64,000 nt of DNA from Polyangia bacterium. GTDB taxonomy: Bacteria > Myxococcota_A > Polyangia > Nannocystales > Nannocystaceae. The notes under the pieces are model-generated. The model ran no database searches. It saw only the letters and a list, made by a program, of their open reading frames with translations, and was not told the origin of the DNA. The stretch is taken from positions 186,001 through 250,000 of the forward strand of contig JAUIKS010000001.1 of the NCBI GenBank assembly GCA_030430565.1. The letters run 5' to 3'. Shown here piece after piece: positions 63,408-64,000 of the stretch (its first letter is position 1; each line of letters begins with the position of its first letter). The position numbers and the translations under genes were made by a program.

Positions 63408-64000
63408 CACGCTCCTACGAGGACGCGCCCTTCCATGTGGCGCGGCGGCTTGAGGCCGAACATCGAGAGGGCCGTCGGCGCCATGTCCTCGAGGCCAGGG
63501 TTCTCGATCGCGAGCTTCCGGTTGCAGAACAGCACGCCGGGCACGAGCTCCGGGTCGATGCAGTGGTCGCCGCCCCACGCCTTGTCGTTGTCTTCGAACA
63601 CGTCCCTCGACACGCCGCCGGTGACCGCGCTCCACGAGGCCCGGTAGCCGCGGTTATAGCCGATCAGCAGGTCGGGGCCGCCGTCGAGGTAGGGCCCGCG
63701 GTACAGCTTCGCCGACAGCTCGACCTTGCGGATCGCGATCGCGTCGCGCTCCTCGTCGCGCAGGCCCGAGAGCTTGTCCGCGATCTCCTTGCGCAGCGCC
63801 TTCGCCTCCTTGCCGCGCTTGACGACGCCCTTGGACTCGCGGCCGACGCGGTTGAGGTAGACGCCGCCGAGGCCGACCGAGTACGCGCGGGTCTTGGTCC
63901 AGTCGACCGTCTCGAAGAACTCGCCGCTCTCGGTCGCGCCGTCTTTGAGCACCAGGTAGCCGTTGTCACGCAGCCACGAGTTGAGGTTGACGCCGCGCTG
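63407..64000 (-). CDS. Second alkaline-phosphatase-superfamily protein (partial, runs off the window)
   Basis: 197 residues of the C-terminal part are in the window, with no start. The segment (NLNSWLRDNGYLVLKDG, WTKTRAYSVGLGGVYLNRVG, GGDHCIDPELVPGVLFCNR, DMAPTALSMFGLKPP) parallels the same part of the 61443 protein (LNRWLMDEGFL, WSKTQVYAMGLNGLYLNRAG, DHCMAHEQVPGVLFTNR), so the two are paralogues. Their genes overlap by ATGA and are translationally coupled. The final metal-binding His is in GGDHC. Confidence 0.8.
   Translation of the reverse strand, partial: QRGVNLNSWLRDNGYLVLKDGATESGEFFETVDWTKTRAYSVGLGGVYLNRVGRESKGVVKRGKEAKALRKEIADKLSGLRDEERDAIAIRKVELSAKLYRGPYLDGGPDLLIGYNRGYRASWSAVTGGVSRDVFEDNDKAWGGDHCIDPELVPGVLFCNRKLAIENPGLEDMAPTALSMFGLKPPRHMEGRVLVGA

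Overview
The window is very GC-rich and gene-dense. It looks like the chromosome of a myxobacterium, probably of the Nannocystis/Plesiocystis/Enhygromyxa group. The signs are several Hanks-type Ser/Thr kinases fused to TPR, WD40 or beta-propeller modules, many lipoproteins with Ser/Thr/Gly or Gly-Asp linkers behind the lipobox, Sel1-repeat lipoproteins, caspase-like proteins and a DUF4215 Cys-rich repeat protein. This assignment rests on gene content only.

Layout. 1-9.6 kb: the end of a flavin monooxygenase, a lipoprotein, a LysR regulator divergent from an FAD oxidoreductase, a diheme cytochrome c/DM13 lipoprotein, an AGCS sodium:amino-acid symporter, a STAS-like protein, and a lipoprotein with a (Gly-Asp)36 stalk and a fibrinogen-like C-terminus. 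9.6-20.8 kb: a kinase-TPR gene cut in two by an 8.7-kb integrative element. Both halves survive and meet exactly at a 13/14-bp direct repeat. The element carries a tyrosine recombinase, non-coding repeat arrays, three small genes and a visibly AT-richer four-gene operon: a nuclease-like protein, a DGQHR/DndB-like protein with a histone-H1-like Lys tail, an unknown helical protein and a superfamily 2 helicase. This is the best candidate for an undescribed defence system.

21-36 kb: a 1584-aa kinase/AAA/TPR protein ending in a CHAT-like domain that has lost its catalytic residues; a cation-chloride-cotransporter-like permease; then a second, apparently decayed element (28.57-35.37 kb) bounded by a perfect 21-bp repeat, one copy of which cuts another kinase gene. 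Its content is a recombinase-like remnant, a kinase with 16 WD40 repeats, a possible lipoprotein, and a mini-RHS toxin with a putative immunity gene.

36-48 kb: an MBL hydrolase, a WYL regulator, two paralogous Sel1 lipoproteins, hypothetical proteins, a kinase/beta-propeller receptor and an O-antigen-ligase-like protein. 48-55.4 kb: two overlapping caspase genes, the first fused to an nSTAND NTPase, a membrane helix and a propeller. 55.4-64 kb: a propeller lipoprotein, L-serine dehydratase, and a convergent block of alkaline-phosphatase-superfamily enzymes with a small ribbon-helix-helix-like protein.

No tRNA, rRNA, CRISPR array or insertion sequence was recognised. Residue positions and starts were worked out by eye; no database was searched.
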